DNA of 34,167 nucleotides from an uncultured Lachnospiraceae bacterium (GTDB lineage: Bacteria; Bacillota; Clostridia; Lachnospirales; Lachnospiraceae): contig CAMNGU010000012.1 in the NCBI GenBank assembly GCA_946538525.1, positions 1-34,167 on the forward strand, written 5' to 3'. Positions 6,604-15,054 of the stretch are shown piece after piece; within the stretch, counting starts at the first letter, position 1, and each line of letters opens with the position of its first letter. The notes under the pieces were generated by a model. It had not been told where the DNA came from, ran no database searches, and worked only from the letters and a program-made list of their open reading frames with translations. Position numbers and translations under genes: made by a program.

Positions 6604-9360
6604 ATGGAGAAGATAATATTGGCGCCAGGGGTTAGTGGAAATGAGCTTTCTAAGTCACTGGCAATGCATGGGAAGAACTCATTTAATCTTCGTATATGTG
6701 GAGATAAGGAACTGGCCAGGATTGGTCTCATGAGATCCGGTATCTCGGTAACTGAAACTTTTCTGGATTTTCATGAGGAAAATAATGTTGTGGCAGAAGC
6801 TGTAGATGCAGTTAATGAGGATATGTCCGATAGTGGTCAGGATATTTACTTTTCAAATCCATCCAATTCAGATATACAGCAGATTGCAAATGCCTTAAGG
6901 CGTATGAGGAGTTTTGTTGTAGCTGAAGACTCGTCTCAAGAAAAATCTCAAATAATAGAATGTCTTAGTAAGGGTGAATTCATGGATAAGAATAACGCCC
7001 TTATTTCAGTATATAAAAAGTTCATGGATATAATTGAGTCTAGAAAACTTATGGATTCTATTTCTCTTATCCGTCTTGCTATTTCCAGGTGTAATGCTAT
7101 TACCGGAACTGAGTTTTATGTTCTTGAGGAGTTTCCACTCAGTCCTATTCAGGAGAAGCTGCTTGAGGTGCTTTCCGGTGGCACATATAAAGAAACAAAT
7201 CTATTTGAATTATTTGGCACTGAGAAGATTGGTGAAGATAATCCACTTAAGATAAACAGCATAAAGAATTGTTATGGAGCTGCAAATGAGGTTGAAACAA
7301 TTCTTGATGATATCTATAGAAGTAAGTCTTTGGACAAGTGCACTGTAGCAGTAACTGATCCTAAAACCTATAGTCAGCTGTTCTTTGATTATGCTGTTCT
7401 CTACAATATTCCTATCACTTTTGGATGTGGAATTCCTATTACCAATTCCAATCCGGCAAAACTACTTACGATGTATAGTCACTGGATGACAGATAGCTTT
7501 TACAGCGGAGCAGTACTAAATGATTTGTTCAGTAATAATACATTTAATTCTGCAGTTCTTAAGAAAACATTTAGCAATAATATAAGTGATTATGATGAGG
7601 ATAAGTATTATGAGATATTCCGTGGGGTAAAGCGTGTTCTTGAGCATCTTAGATTAACAAATGATATGGCAGTAAATAGGAAACGCCTGTCAGATTATAA
7701 GCAGGTACTTTCTGATAAAATTCAAGAAAAAGACGAATATATAAAAGACGAATATATAAAAGATAAATATATAAAAGATAAATATGAAAAAGAATTAAAA
7801 TGTATTCCATATCTGGAAGTTTTATCCGAAGAATTGGCTCTTCCGGTTGAAGATTTCATAAAGAAATATGCATACATTCGTAAATCCAGTAAGACAAATT
7901 CAGAGAATCTTTTGATGCTTCTTGATATGGCTGCTGTAAATACAATATATGACGAGATGAAAATTTTTAGAGGCTCCAGCGTGGAGCAGAGCGAAGCTGA
8001 TATGATTCGAAATGTGCTTTCTTCCTCTGTTCTTAAGTCCAGAAGTGAGCAGGGAAGTCTCTATGTTACAAGCGTAGAAACAGCTATCTCATTTATTAGG
8101 GATAATCTTTTTGTTGCTGGACTTTCAGCATCTAAGTATCCTGGAACCCCAACTGAAACTTATCTGCTTCTAGATACTGATCTGGCCCTCTTTGGTGAAG
8201 GCACAGAACAGTTTTCTTCTGATTATTCTTCTGATTTTTCTTCTGTTTTTTCTTCCGTGTTTTCTTCTAATGGAAGGATTAGAAACAAGAGGGAGAAACT
8301 GTTTAATCTTGTGGAGCTGGCATCCTCGTTGGGAAGTGAGATAAATATATCCTATGCGGGGCTTAATGTATCCGAGCTGAAGAAGGATAATAGATCTTCT
8401 CTTATCTACGAGTTATATCGTAAGGAAAAGGGAGAAGGCGCCTCCTCTGATATGCTTGATGCAGATACCATAAATATAGGTTATTTTGAACCTGCAATCT
8501 CCGTGAATAGAAAGGTTGGAGAGGCATATAATGCAGGAAAAGTAATAATTCAGCAGGAGATGAAGGAGAGAGCTGAGGTTACTAATGCATGTTCCTTAGA
8601 AAAAGAGTATTCACCTACTGTGCTGGATGATTTTTTCAAGTGCCCAAGAAAATATTTCCTAAAATATGAATTGAATATAAACGAACCGGATGAGAGAAAT
8701 GAATTTGAGATTATCTCTGCGACTGAATCTGGGGTTTTGGCTCATGCTCTTATGGAGGAACTGGCTAATTCAGATATGGATGAAGCTGAGTTCATGGATT
8801 TGGCAGGGGTTTATTTTGACAGATTTATTCGTGAGTATACTCCAGTTGTTCCACAGGATGTGCGAAATGAAAAAGAACAGTTCATGGATATGATGAGGAT
8901 ATCATATAAAATGGATACTCACAGACCTGTGATACTGAAGGAAGAGGATCTGCACTTCGTTCACGAGTCAGGAGTAAAGCTACATGGTTTTCCTGATCGT
9001 GTAGAAAGATTGGAAGATGGTTCTGTTCTTATAGTAGATTATAAAACAGGAAGAACCGTGTCTCACGAACAGGATAGCATAAAGACCTGCCTTCAGGTTA
9101 TTATCTATGCTTACCTCATGGAGAGGGCTGGTGAAAAAGTGGCAGGATGTGAATATAGATATATTCGTCTGGGGGAAACGGTAAGTTGTAAATATGATGA
9201 ATCTATAAAGGATTCCCTTAATAAGTGGCTAAGTATATTTAAAGATAAACTTGAGAAAAATGATTTTCCAATTCCGTCAACTGCTGATAATGAGGATGAC
9301 AGCCTGAATCCTTGCAAATATTGTAAGTTCGGGGCAATATGCGGAAAGGGGGATAAGTAA
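6604..9360 (+). CDS. addB: AddB-like subunit of the AddAB helicase-nuclease
   Basis: The product is 918 residues from the ATG at 6604, chosen because GAGGAGGG (6591-6598) sits just before it; an in-frame TTG at 6589 overlaps that site. With AddA it should resect double-strand breaks for RecA loading. The C-terminal RecB-type nuclease is clear: His in GVLAHALMEEL, PDRVE, then VDYKTG with Asp812 and Lys814, and a QVIIYAY segment. The four iron-sulfur cysteines of AddB are present: Cys680 in FKCPRKYF, and Cys904, Cys907, Cys913 in a C-x2-C-x5-C cluster. Oddities: the N-terminus (IILAPGVSGNELSKSL) lacks the GxGKT Walker A found in Bacillus AddB, and the protein is roughly 250 residues shorter. 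It carries two in-frame repeat inserts. addA starts immediately after its stop codon. Confidence 0.9.
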   Translation: MEKIILAPGVSGNELSKSLAMHGKNSFNLRICGDKELARIGLMRSGISVTETFLDFHEENNVVAEAVDAVNEDMSDSGQDIYFSNPSNSDIQQIANALRRMRSFVVAEDSSQEKSQIIECLSKGEFMDKNNALISVYKKFMDIIESRKLMDSISLIRLAISRCNAITGTEFYVLEEFPLSPIQEKLLEVLSGGTYKETNLFELFGTEKIGEDNPLKINSIKNCYGAANEVETILDDIYRSKSLDKCTVAVTDPKTYSQLFFDYAVLYNIPITFGCGIPITNSNPAKLLTMYSHWMTDSFYSGAVLNDLFSNNTFNSAVLKKTFSNNISDYDEDKYYEIFRGVKRVLEHLRLTNDMAVNRKRLSDYKQVLSDKIQEKDEYIKDEYIKDKYIKDKYEKELKCIPYLEVLSEELALPVEDFIKKYAYIRKSSKTNSENLLMLLDMAAVNTIYDEMKIFRGSSVEQSEADMIRNVLSSSVLKSRSEQGSLYVTSVETAISFIRDNLFVAGLSASKYPGTPTETYLLLDTDLALFGEGTEQFSSDYSSDFSSVFSSVFSSNGRIRNKREKLFNLVELASSLGSEINISYAGLNVSELKKDNRSSLIYELYRKEKGEGASSDMLDADTINIGYFEPAISVNRKVGEAYNAGKVIIQQEMKERAEVTNACSLEKEYSPTVLDDFFKCPRKYFLKYELNINEPDERNEFEIISATESGVLAHALMEELANSDMDEAEFMDLAGVYFDRFIREYTPVVPQDVRNEKEQFMDMMRISYKMDTHRPVILKEEDLHFVHESGVKLHGFPDRVERLEDGSVLIVDYKTGRTVSHEQDSIKTCLQVIIYAYLMERAGEKVAGCEYRYIRLGETVSCKYDESIKDSLNKWLSIFKDKLEKNDFPIPSTADNEDDSLNPCKYCKFGAICGKGDK
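7732..7791 (+). repeat. 15-bp tandem repeat inside addB
   Basis: Four 15-base units (starting at 7732, 7747, 7762, 7777) encode DEYIK, DEYIK, DKYIK, DKYEK. The first two units are identical and later ones differ by a few bases. This forms a highly charged helical insert at residues 377-396 of AddB. Confidence 0.9.
8212..8271 (+). repeat. 12-bp tandem repeat inside addB
   Basis: About five 12-base units of the TTTTCTTCTGAT kind encode a Ser-Ser-Asp/Val-Phe/Tyr tract at residues about 537-556 of AddB. Third bases vary slightly between units, indicating an older expansion that has begun to decay. Confidence 0.8.
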
Positions 9361-12300
9361 ATGAGTGAGATAACTAGTCTTGAAAAAGATACCCAGGCTC
9401 GTAATGATATAGTGAATCATATAGATAGAAGCTATTTTGTTGAAGCTGGGGCTGGCTCCGGCAAGACAACTATGCTTGTAAATCGTATGGTTGCCATGGT
9501 TGAAGCTGGTATTGATATAGATAAGATTTGTGCTATCACATTTACCAAGGCTGCTGCAGGAGAGTTCTTTGAGCGTTTTCAGAATCTGCTTATTGAGAGA
9601 AGTCGTAAGGATTATGTGTGGGAGAGTGCGGGGTATGCCGGTGAGCTTCCGGAACCTACTGAAGAGACCAGACGGAATTGTGAAAAGGCGTTGGAAAATA
9701 TTGACCTCTGCTTTATGGGAACAATAGACTCCTTCTGCAAGATGGTTCTGTTAGAGCATCCTGCTAAAGCTCACATTTCTTCTGATGTAACACTTATTTC
9801 TGATGCAGAAGCAGAAATCTTTTATAAGCAGCTATATGTAAAAATATGTGATGGAGAATATGGGGCTGATATTCAGGAAAAATCCAGAGTATTTAAGCAA
9901 CTATATACGGATGCAGAGGATGTATTTGTGAAGGCTGTATCCATATTTATGAATAATAGGAATGTGGATTATAAATATCCTGTATGTACAAACATGGATA
10001 TAGATACGCTGTTTTCTGCTGAAAGAGACAGAGTTATAAAACTGGCCTCTCTTTTAAATTCACATCATGAACTGCAGTTCCAATCCGATTACACTAATAC
10101 CGAAAAAAGTGATATTGCTTGGAAACAGATTGCTAGTATCAAGAGAAATGTAGAGAAAAAATGGAGTTTGGTCTTTCCGTCAGTTGTATATTTCATTGAT
10201 AAGCTTAGTGATATTATGTTGTGTCCAATTGCTTTAGAGAAATATCCGACTGAAGTGAATGGGCTTTATAAAGCAGCTGGGAAAGGCAGAAATGTCCATC
10301 TTGTAAGTAGTATTGGCGAAACAGGTGGAATTCTTTCCAGACTGCAGGGCTTTAAGTATAACATAACTATGCCATTTATCCTTGAGGCAGTGAATATTAT
10401 TTCTGATGCCATGCATGAAAAGGGTTATATGACCTTCTTTGATTTCTTATTCTATCTGAGGAATATGCTGGCTGAAGATGCTAAAGGGGACGGAAAACTT
10501 ATAAAACATATTTCTGAGAGACATAGTCATTTCCTTATAGATGAGTTTCAGGATACTGATCCTATGCAGTCAGAGATATTCTTCTATCTGGCAAGTGAAT
10601 CTCCAAAGGCTGACTGGAGAGAATGCGTTCCAAGACCAGGTTCCCTCTTTATTGTAGGTGATCCAAAGCAGTCCATATATAGGTTCAGAGGGGCTGATGT
10701 TAGTTCTTTTCTGAAGGTGAAGGCTCTGTTCGAAAAGAATGGGGACGATATTCTGATCCTCTCTAGAAATTTCAGATCCACAAGTAGGATTTGTGATTAT
10801 TTCAATCGTGTATTCACGAAGATGCTTCCAGAGCAGACTTCGGAACAGAATAAATATGAGGAGATTCCACTGCCATCCGAAACCGTTGGTGAGTTCCAGG
10901 GAGTTTATCTCTATAGGACATTTATGGGAAAGACTTTAGCGGCAAGTCCGGAAATGTCGGATTCTAAACAGATTACTAAGATTATTGAGACAATAGTGGA
11001 TAATGATGATTTTAAGATAACAGATAAGGGGGATGCGGCTCCAAGGAATATTAAGTACAAGGATATAATGGTCATTACCAATAACAAGAAGAAGCTGGCT
11101 CCTATTATGGCTGAATTAAAAGATAGAGGGATACCTACCCGAGTGGAGGGAAGTGTACCATTTGACTCCAATGAAGCTCTTATTGAAGTTGCCAGACTTT
11201 ATTCGGCAGTGGCTGACTATAATGACAGAATTTCTCTCTATACTGCATTTACTGGCAAGATTATTGGACTTAAGGAAAGTGAATACCAGAAGTATATTGC
11301 ATATGTAAAGGAAAATGGTATTAAAGGCTCTATTGATGTGGAAAAGTGTAAGGATGAAGCTGTTCTCCTGGTTGCATCAAAGGTAAAGGAGATACAGAAG
11401 CTTCGTGAGGCGTCCCTTTCTTTATCTCCGGCGGCGCTTTTTGAGAAGATAATGGATGACTATCAGGTTTATAAATATACTCCAGCTGAAGAACTAGAAG
11501 TGATTTACTATACTTTGGAGCTCCTGAGAAATGCTGAACAATCAGGTCTTATTTCTTCAGTAAAGGATGCGGCTGATTATCTTTCTCTTTTGGTAAATAA
11601 AGAATCAGATGAGGAGAGATGTCTTTCACTAAATGATAATATTGATGCAGTTCATCTAGCAAATCTGCATAAGGTAAAAGGTCTTGAAGCGCCTGTTGTA
11701 ATTCTGGCATCTTATATTCGAGGCATAAATGATCCTCAGAAGAGAGTGGTTCATAAAGATACTGGCACTGAGGGATACTTCTTCAGTTTAAGCAAACCTA
11801 TAGAAGGTAATAAAGGATTTTATAACAAGAAGTATTTTAAGACTGAAGCCTATAAAGATGAGTATGAAGCGGAGAAACTTTCTATAGACGCTGAATGTAA
11901 AAGATTAATTTATGTTGCTGCAACAAGAGCTAGAAATGCACTGTTCATCTGTCGTGGAGAATATAAAAATTTTAAAGGTGATATAGAATATATGACATCT
12001 TGGAAAGATCTGATTGAGAATAATTATGATCATCAGACAAAGTATTTCTTTGATGTTTATAATAAGGATTATACAAAAACCGTATCTACACCTGAATCCG
12101 CTAATTCCACAGATCTTTACGATGAGGCTAAAGCCACCATTGTACTAAATAACCGTAATATGGAAGAGGAAACCTATGTTCTTAAGACTCCAAGTAGAGA
12201 TAAGCTGGAGTCCAAGACCACTGGTGATACCTCCAGCGATTTTGATGATTTAGGTGAAGAACTTGCAGGGGTTACCCGCGAGATTGGTGCTGATGATGAC

Positions 12301-12885
12301 ACTGGCTCTAATCCGACAACTGGTGTTGTATCATATACCGATGCTGACCAGGATAATACCGAGCTTCATAGCTTCCCTGATGTGTTAGGAACCATGACTC
12401 ATAAGCTTCTGGAGATGCTGGTTTCTTCCAGAGGTAGTATTCAGGTTTCAGATGCAGTAAATGAAACTATAAATGAATTCATGAAACCAAGTTTAGAAGA
12501 TTATAGAGATAAACTTGTAACAGCCCTAACTGAAGTGGCTGAGACCATGAAAAATGGTGGATATCCTCAGTCAAATGGACTGCCACAGAATATGCTCCAG
12601 GTACTGCTGGATGCTGATGAAGTATATGCTGAGGTTCCATTTAGCTGTACTGTAGATGAAACCGAGTCCATCAAGACTCTCTGGAATGGTATTATGGATA
12701 TTATCTACAAGAAGGATGGTAAGTGGCACATCGTGGATTGGAAAACCAATAAAGAAGGGGAAAATCTGGATGTGAAGTACGCCAGTCAAATGGAAGCGTA
12801 TAAGATGGCTTTCAGAACCATCTTTAAAGATAGCTTAGATGTTGATACAGATGTGGATGCTCATACATACCATATAGATATTTAG
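9361..12885 (+). CDS. addA: AddA subunit: UvrD-like helicase plus RecB-type nuclease
   Basis: The product is 1174 residues, near the usual AddA length. Superfamily 1A helicase motifs are in order: Walker A GAGSGKTT (residues 30-37), motif II DEFQDTD (394-400), motif III IVGDPKQSIYRFRGAD, motif IV LSRNFRST, motif V LHKVKGLEAPVV and motif VI YVAATRAR (from 851). The C-terminal nuclease has His in GTMTHKLLE, then NGIMDII, and VDWKT with Asp1126 and Lys1128, followed by QMEAYKMAF. It is the ATP-driven motor and one of two nucleases of AddAB. ATG 9361 abuts the addB stop codon, and the SD lies inside the end of addB, so translation is coupled. An acidic, Ser/Thr-rich stretch (about 960-1010) separates helicase and nuclease. 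Confidence 0.97.
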   Translation: MSEITSLEKDTQARNDIVNHIDRSYFVEAGAGSGKTTMLVNRMVAMVEAGIDIDKICAITFTKAAAGEFFERFQNLLIERSRKDYVWESAGYAGELPEPTEETRRNCEKALENIDLCFMGTIDSFCKMVLLEHPAKAHISSDVTLISDAEAEIFYKQLYVKICDGEYGADIQEKSRVFKQLYTDAEDVFVKAVSIFMNNRNVDYKYPVCTNMDIDTLFSAERDRVIKLASLLNSHHELQFQSDYTNTEKSDIAWKQIASIKRNVEKKWSLVFPSVVYFIDKLSDIMLCPIALEKYPTEVNGLYKAAGKGRNVHLVSSIGETGGILSRLQGFKYNITMPFILEAVNIISDAMHEKGYMTFFDFLFYLRNMLAEDAKGDGKLIKHISERHSHFLIDEFQDTDPMQSEIFFYLASESPKADWRECVPRPGSLFIVGDPKQSIYRFRGADVSSFLKVKALFEKNGDDILILSRNFRSTSRICDYFNRVFTKMLPEQTSEQNKYEEIPLPSETVGEFQGVYLYRTFMGKTLAASPEMSDSKQITKIIETIVDNDDFKITDKGDAAPRNIKYKDIMVITNNKKKLAPIMAELKDRGIPTRVEGSVPFDSNEALIEVARLYSAVADYNDRISLYTAFTGKIIGLKESEYQKYIAYVKENGIKGSIDVEKCKDEAVLLVASKVKEIQKLREASLSLSPAALFEKIMDDYQVYKYTPAEELEVIYYTLELLRNAEQSGLISSVKDAADYLSLLVNKESDEERCLSLNDNIDAVHLANLHKVKGLEAPVVILASYIRGINDPQKRVVHKDTGTEGYFFSLSKPIEGNKGFYNKKYFKTEAYKDEYEAEKLSIDAECKRLIYVAATRARNALFICRGEYKNFKGDIEYMTSWKDLIENNYDHQTKYFFDVYNKDYTKTVSTPESANSTDLYDEAKATIVLNNRNMEEETYVLKTPSRDKLESKTTGDTSSDFDDLGEELAGVTREIGADDDTGSNPTTGVVSYTDADQDNTELHSFPDVLGTMTHKLLEMLVSSRGSIQVSDAVNETINEFMKPSLEDYRDKLVTALTEVAETMKNGGYPQSNGLPQNMLQVLLDADEVYAEVPFSCTVDETESIKTLWNGIMDIIYKKDGKWHIVDWKTNKEGENLDVKYASQMEAYKMAFRTIFKDSLDVDTDVDAHTYHIDI

Positions 12886-12960
12886 TAACAAATTTAATGA
12901 TTATTTAATATAATGATAATAATATTAACCTTGTAGATTGTTTCAACATAGCATAGTATG

Positions 12961-12969
12961 TGATATAAT
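12961..12969 (+). promoter_or_regulatory. Extended -10 promoter of the HD-GYP gene
   Basis: TGATATAAT is a perfect extended -10 (TG, one base, TATAAT at 12964-12969). A weak -35 candidate, TTTCAA, lies 17 bases upstream at 12941-12946. It would start a leader of roughly 90 bases before ATG 13069. Confidence 0.6.
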
Positions 12970-12984
12970 ATATTAGGTGATTAA

Positions 12985-13023
12985 AGCAGTTGATTTGTCC
13001 TGTAATGGGATGAATTAACTGCT
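12985..13023 (+). promoter_or_regulatory. Long leader-RNA hairpin upstream of the HD-GYP gene
   Basis: AGCAGTTGATTTGTCCT (12985-13001) pairs along its whole length with GGGATGAATTAACTGCT (13007-13023): 17 pairs, four of them G-U, around a GTAAT loop. No T run follows, so it is not a standard terminator. It sits between promoter and start codon and is most likely a 5'UTR regulatory or stabilising element. Confidence 0.6.
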
Positions 13024-13035
13024 GTTAAGTCACTG

Positions 13036-13059
13036 TCCACCTTTAGAGGGGAAGGAGGA
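13036..13059 (+). promoter_or_regulatory. Possible SD-sequestering hairpin of the HD-GYP gene
   Basis: TCCACCTT (13036-13043) can pair with AAGGAGGA (13052-13059) at seven of eight positions around an 8-base loop, hiding the main Shine-Dalgarno of ATG 13069. A second, weaker SD-like AGAGGGA lies just downstream. With the hairpin at 12985-13023 this makes a plausible translational control region. Matches by eye only; no folding was run. Confidence 0.45.
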
Positions 13060-13068
13060 GAGGGACGA

Positions 13069-14937
13069 ATGGTTACTAACGCATATATCGTTGCATTTGG
13101 CATATCATTTATACTTTCTATCTTTTATGTATTCATTTGGAAGAAGCATTATAATACCAATATAACAGCGCTTTATATATTGATCCCGATTATTTATCTG
13201 GGGTACATATTCTATTCAAAAGCCACGGACTTTAATACAGCCAAGATAGCTCTCTGTATTAAGTATCTTGCTGGCTGCTATTTAATATTGTTCATGACCT
13301 TTGTAGTCTTTAATCTTTGCGATATTTACATCAACAAATGGTTGAGACTGATTGGTTTCGTGGTCAATTCTATAATTTTTTCCCTGGTTCTTACCATAGG
13401 CTATCAGCCATATTTTTATAAAGAGTTTTCTATTCAAAATACATCTGATGGAGTGGTGATAGTAAAACAGTATGGTCCTGTTCATACGATATTTTATGGT
13501 GTAGTTATTTTCTACTTCCTTGTGGGTGTTTTAGCTATCATCTACAGTTTTATTAAGAAAAAGCAGATTTCAAATTATATTCTTTTTATGCTTATTCTCC
13601 CTGAGGTTCTTGCGATTATTGGCTATTTCTCAAATGCATTTATTAGAAGTAACTTAGAACTGCTTCCATTTGCCTTTACATTAGCGCAGTTCTCATATCT
13701 ATTTATAATTAAGAGGATGAGTCTCTATAACATCAGTGAAAATGTGGTTGAATCCATGGTTCAGACTGGTGAGATAGGGTTTATTTCTATTGATAGTAAG
13801 ATGAGGTATCTTGGAGCAAATGAAACAGCAAAGAATATTGTGCCTGAACTTCGAGAACTTTCGATTGATGAAAAGATTGAAGAGGTCCCGGGGCTTGAGA
13901 AAACTGTGTGTCGCTGGGTGGAGCATTTTAAAAAGTATGAAGAGGGAGAAGAGAGTGCTGGAAATGAGATAAACAGAATCAGGTATGTAAAAAAGGTTGA
14001 GGAACCAAATGAGGATAAATATTCGGAGGTTGGTAAAATTGGTCCTAATTCCCTGAAAAATAAAACGGATTTGTTGTTGAAGTCTCTTTTTACAGAAGAT
14101 TTTGATGATTTCGACGGTGAGAAGATTTATCTGATAGATGTCACATATCTTCATGATGGCGAGAAAAAGTGTGGATATCAGATACTAATCAATGATGATA
14201 CCAGCAATCAGAAATATATTGAGCTTTTGGATAACTACAATGAAGAATTAGAGGATGAGGTTAATGCTAAGACGAAGCACATTCTGGAAATGCATGACAA
14301 CCTGATCTTGAGTATGGCAACCATGGTTGAAAGTAGAGATAATTCCACTGGAGGTCACATTAGAAGAACAAGTGATGTGGTTAGAATGCTCATTGATGAG
14401 ATAATGAAGGAAAATGTATTTGGGCTTACTGATGAATTTTGCAAGGATATTATAAAGGCTGCCCCAATGCATGACTTAGGGAAAATTTCCGTTAGAGATG
14501 ATGTTTTGAAAAAAAAGGGAAGGTTTGAACATGAAGAATATGAAGAAATGAAGAAACATGCGGCTGAAGGGGCTAAGATAGTACATAATATTTTGAAAGA
14601 TACAGATGATGAATCTTTTAAAGTGATTGCTGAAAATGTAGCTCATTACCACCATGAGAGGATGGATGGTTCTGGATATCCTGAAGGCCTTGTGGGTGAG
14701 GAAATTCCGCTTGAAGCGAGAATCATGGCAGTGGCTGATGTGTATGACGCTTTGGTTAGTAAGCGAGTTTATAAAGAAAAATATAGTTTTGAGAAAGCTC
14801 ATAGCATCATGATGGAAAGTATGGGGAAACATTTCGACGAGAGACTAAAACCATATTACCTGAAAGCAAAACCAAGGCTGGAAGAGTATTACATGGCTCT
14901 AGAAGAAAACACACAAGAAAATTCACAAGAAAAATAA
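13069..14937 (+). CDS. Membrane HD-GYP phosphodiesterase with N-terminal 7TM sensor
   Basis: A 622-residue membrane signalling protein. Residues 1-220 contain about seven hydrophobic helices, like the 7TM input region of some clostridial kinases. A PAS-like segment follows (about 225-390, with ETGEIGFISID-like start MVQTGEIGFISID), then a coiled-coil linker. The C-terminal HD-GYP domain (about 405-610) has GGHIRR, the metal-binding pair His468-Asp469 in MHDLGKIS, HHERMDGSGYP with the GYP signature at 536-538, and VADVYDAL. It should hydrolyse c-di-GMP (or a related cyclic dinucleotide) in response to a membrane or extracellular cue. The extreme C-terminus has a short NTQENSQEK repeat tail. 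It is preceded by a structured leader. The calpain-like gene follows after 117 bases with its own likely promoter. Confidence 0.9.
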   Translation: MVTNAYIVAFGISFILSIFYVFIWKKHYNTNITALYILIPIIYLGYIFYSKATDFNTAKIALCIKYLAGCYLILFMTFVVFNLCDIYINKWLRLIGFVVNSIIFSLVLTIGYQPYFYKEFSIQNTSDGVVIVKQYGPVHTIFYGVVIFYFLVGVLAIIYSFIKKKQISNYILFMLILPEVLAIIGYFSNAFIRSNLELLPFAFTLAQFSYLFIIKRMSLYNISENVVESMVQTGEIGFISIDSKMRYLGANETAKNIVPELRELSIDEKIEEVPGLEKTVCRWVEHFKKYEEGEESAGNEINRIRYVKKVEEPNEDKYSEVGKIGPNSLKNKTDLLLKSLFTEDFDDFDGEKIYLIDVTYLHDGEKKCGYQILINDDTSNQKYIELLDNYNEELEDEVNAKTKHILEMHDNLILSMATMVESRDNSTGGHIRRTSDVVRMLIDEIMKENVFGLTDEFCKDIIKAAPMHDLGKISVRDDVLKKKGRFEHEEYEEMKKHAAEGAKIVHNILKDTDDESFKVIAENVAHYHHERMDGSGYPEGLVGEEIPLEARIMAVADVYDALVSKRVYKEKYSFEKAHSIMMESMGKHFDERLKPYYLKAKPRLEEYYMALEENTQENSQEK

Positions 14938-15010
14938 AAACTTAAATCTAAAATTTTTGAAAACCTAAAATATTTAAAATATTACTGTTGCGCTTTTGTT
15001 ATCCTTTGAG

Positions 15011-15019
15011 TGTTATCAT
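15011..15019 (+). promoter_or_regulatory. Extended -10 promoter of the calpain-like gene
   Basis: TGTTATCAT is an extended -10 (TG, one base, TATCAT at 15014-15019). TTGCGC at 14988 is too far away (20 bases) to be a normal -35. The element lies 36 bases before the ATG at 15055. Confidence 0.4.
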
Positions 15020-15054
15020 TTGTTCAAATAGCAAATTTAACGGAGGGAATATCT

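Noticed and set aside
12970-13068. A known c-di-GMP riboswitch ahead of the HD-GYP gene
   Set aside because: The conserved GEMM-I and class II core sequences as I remember them are absent; only hairpins can be claimed.
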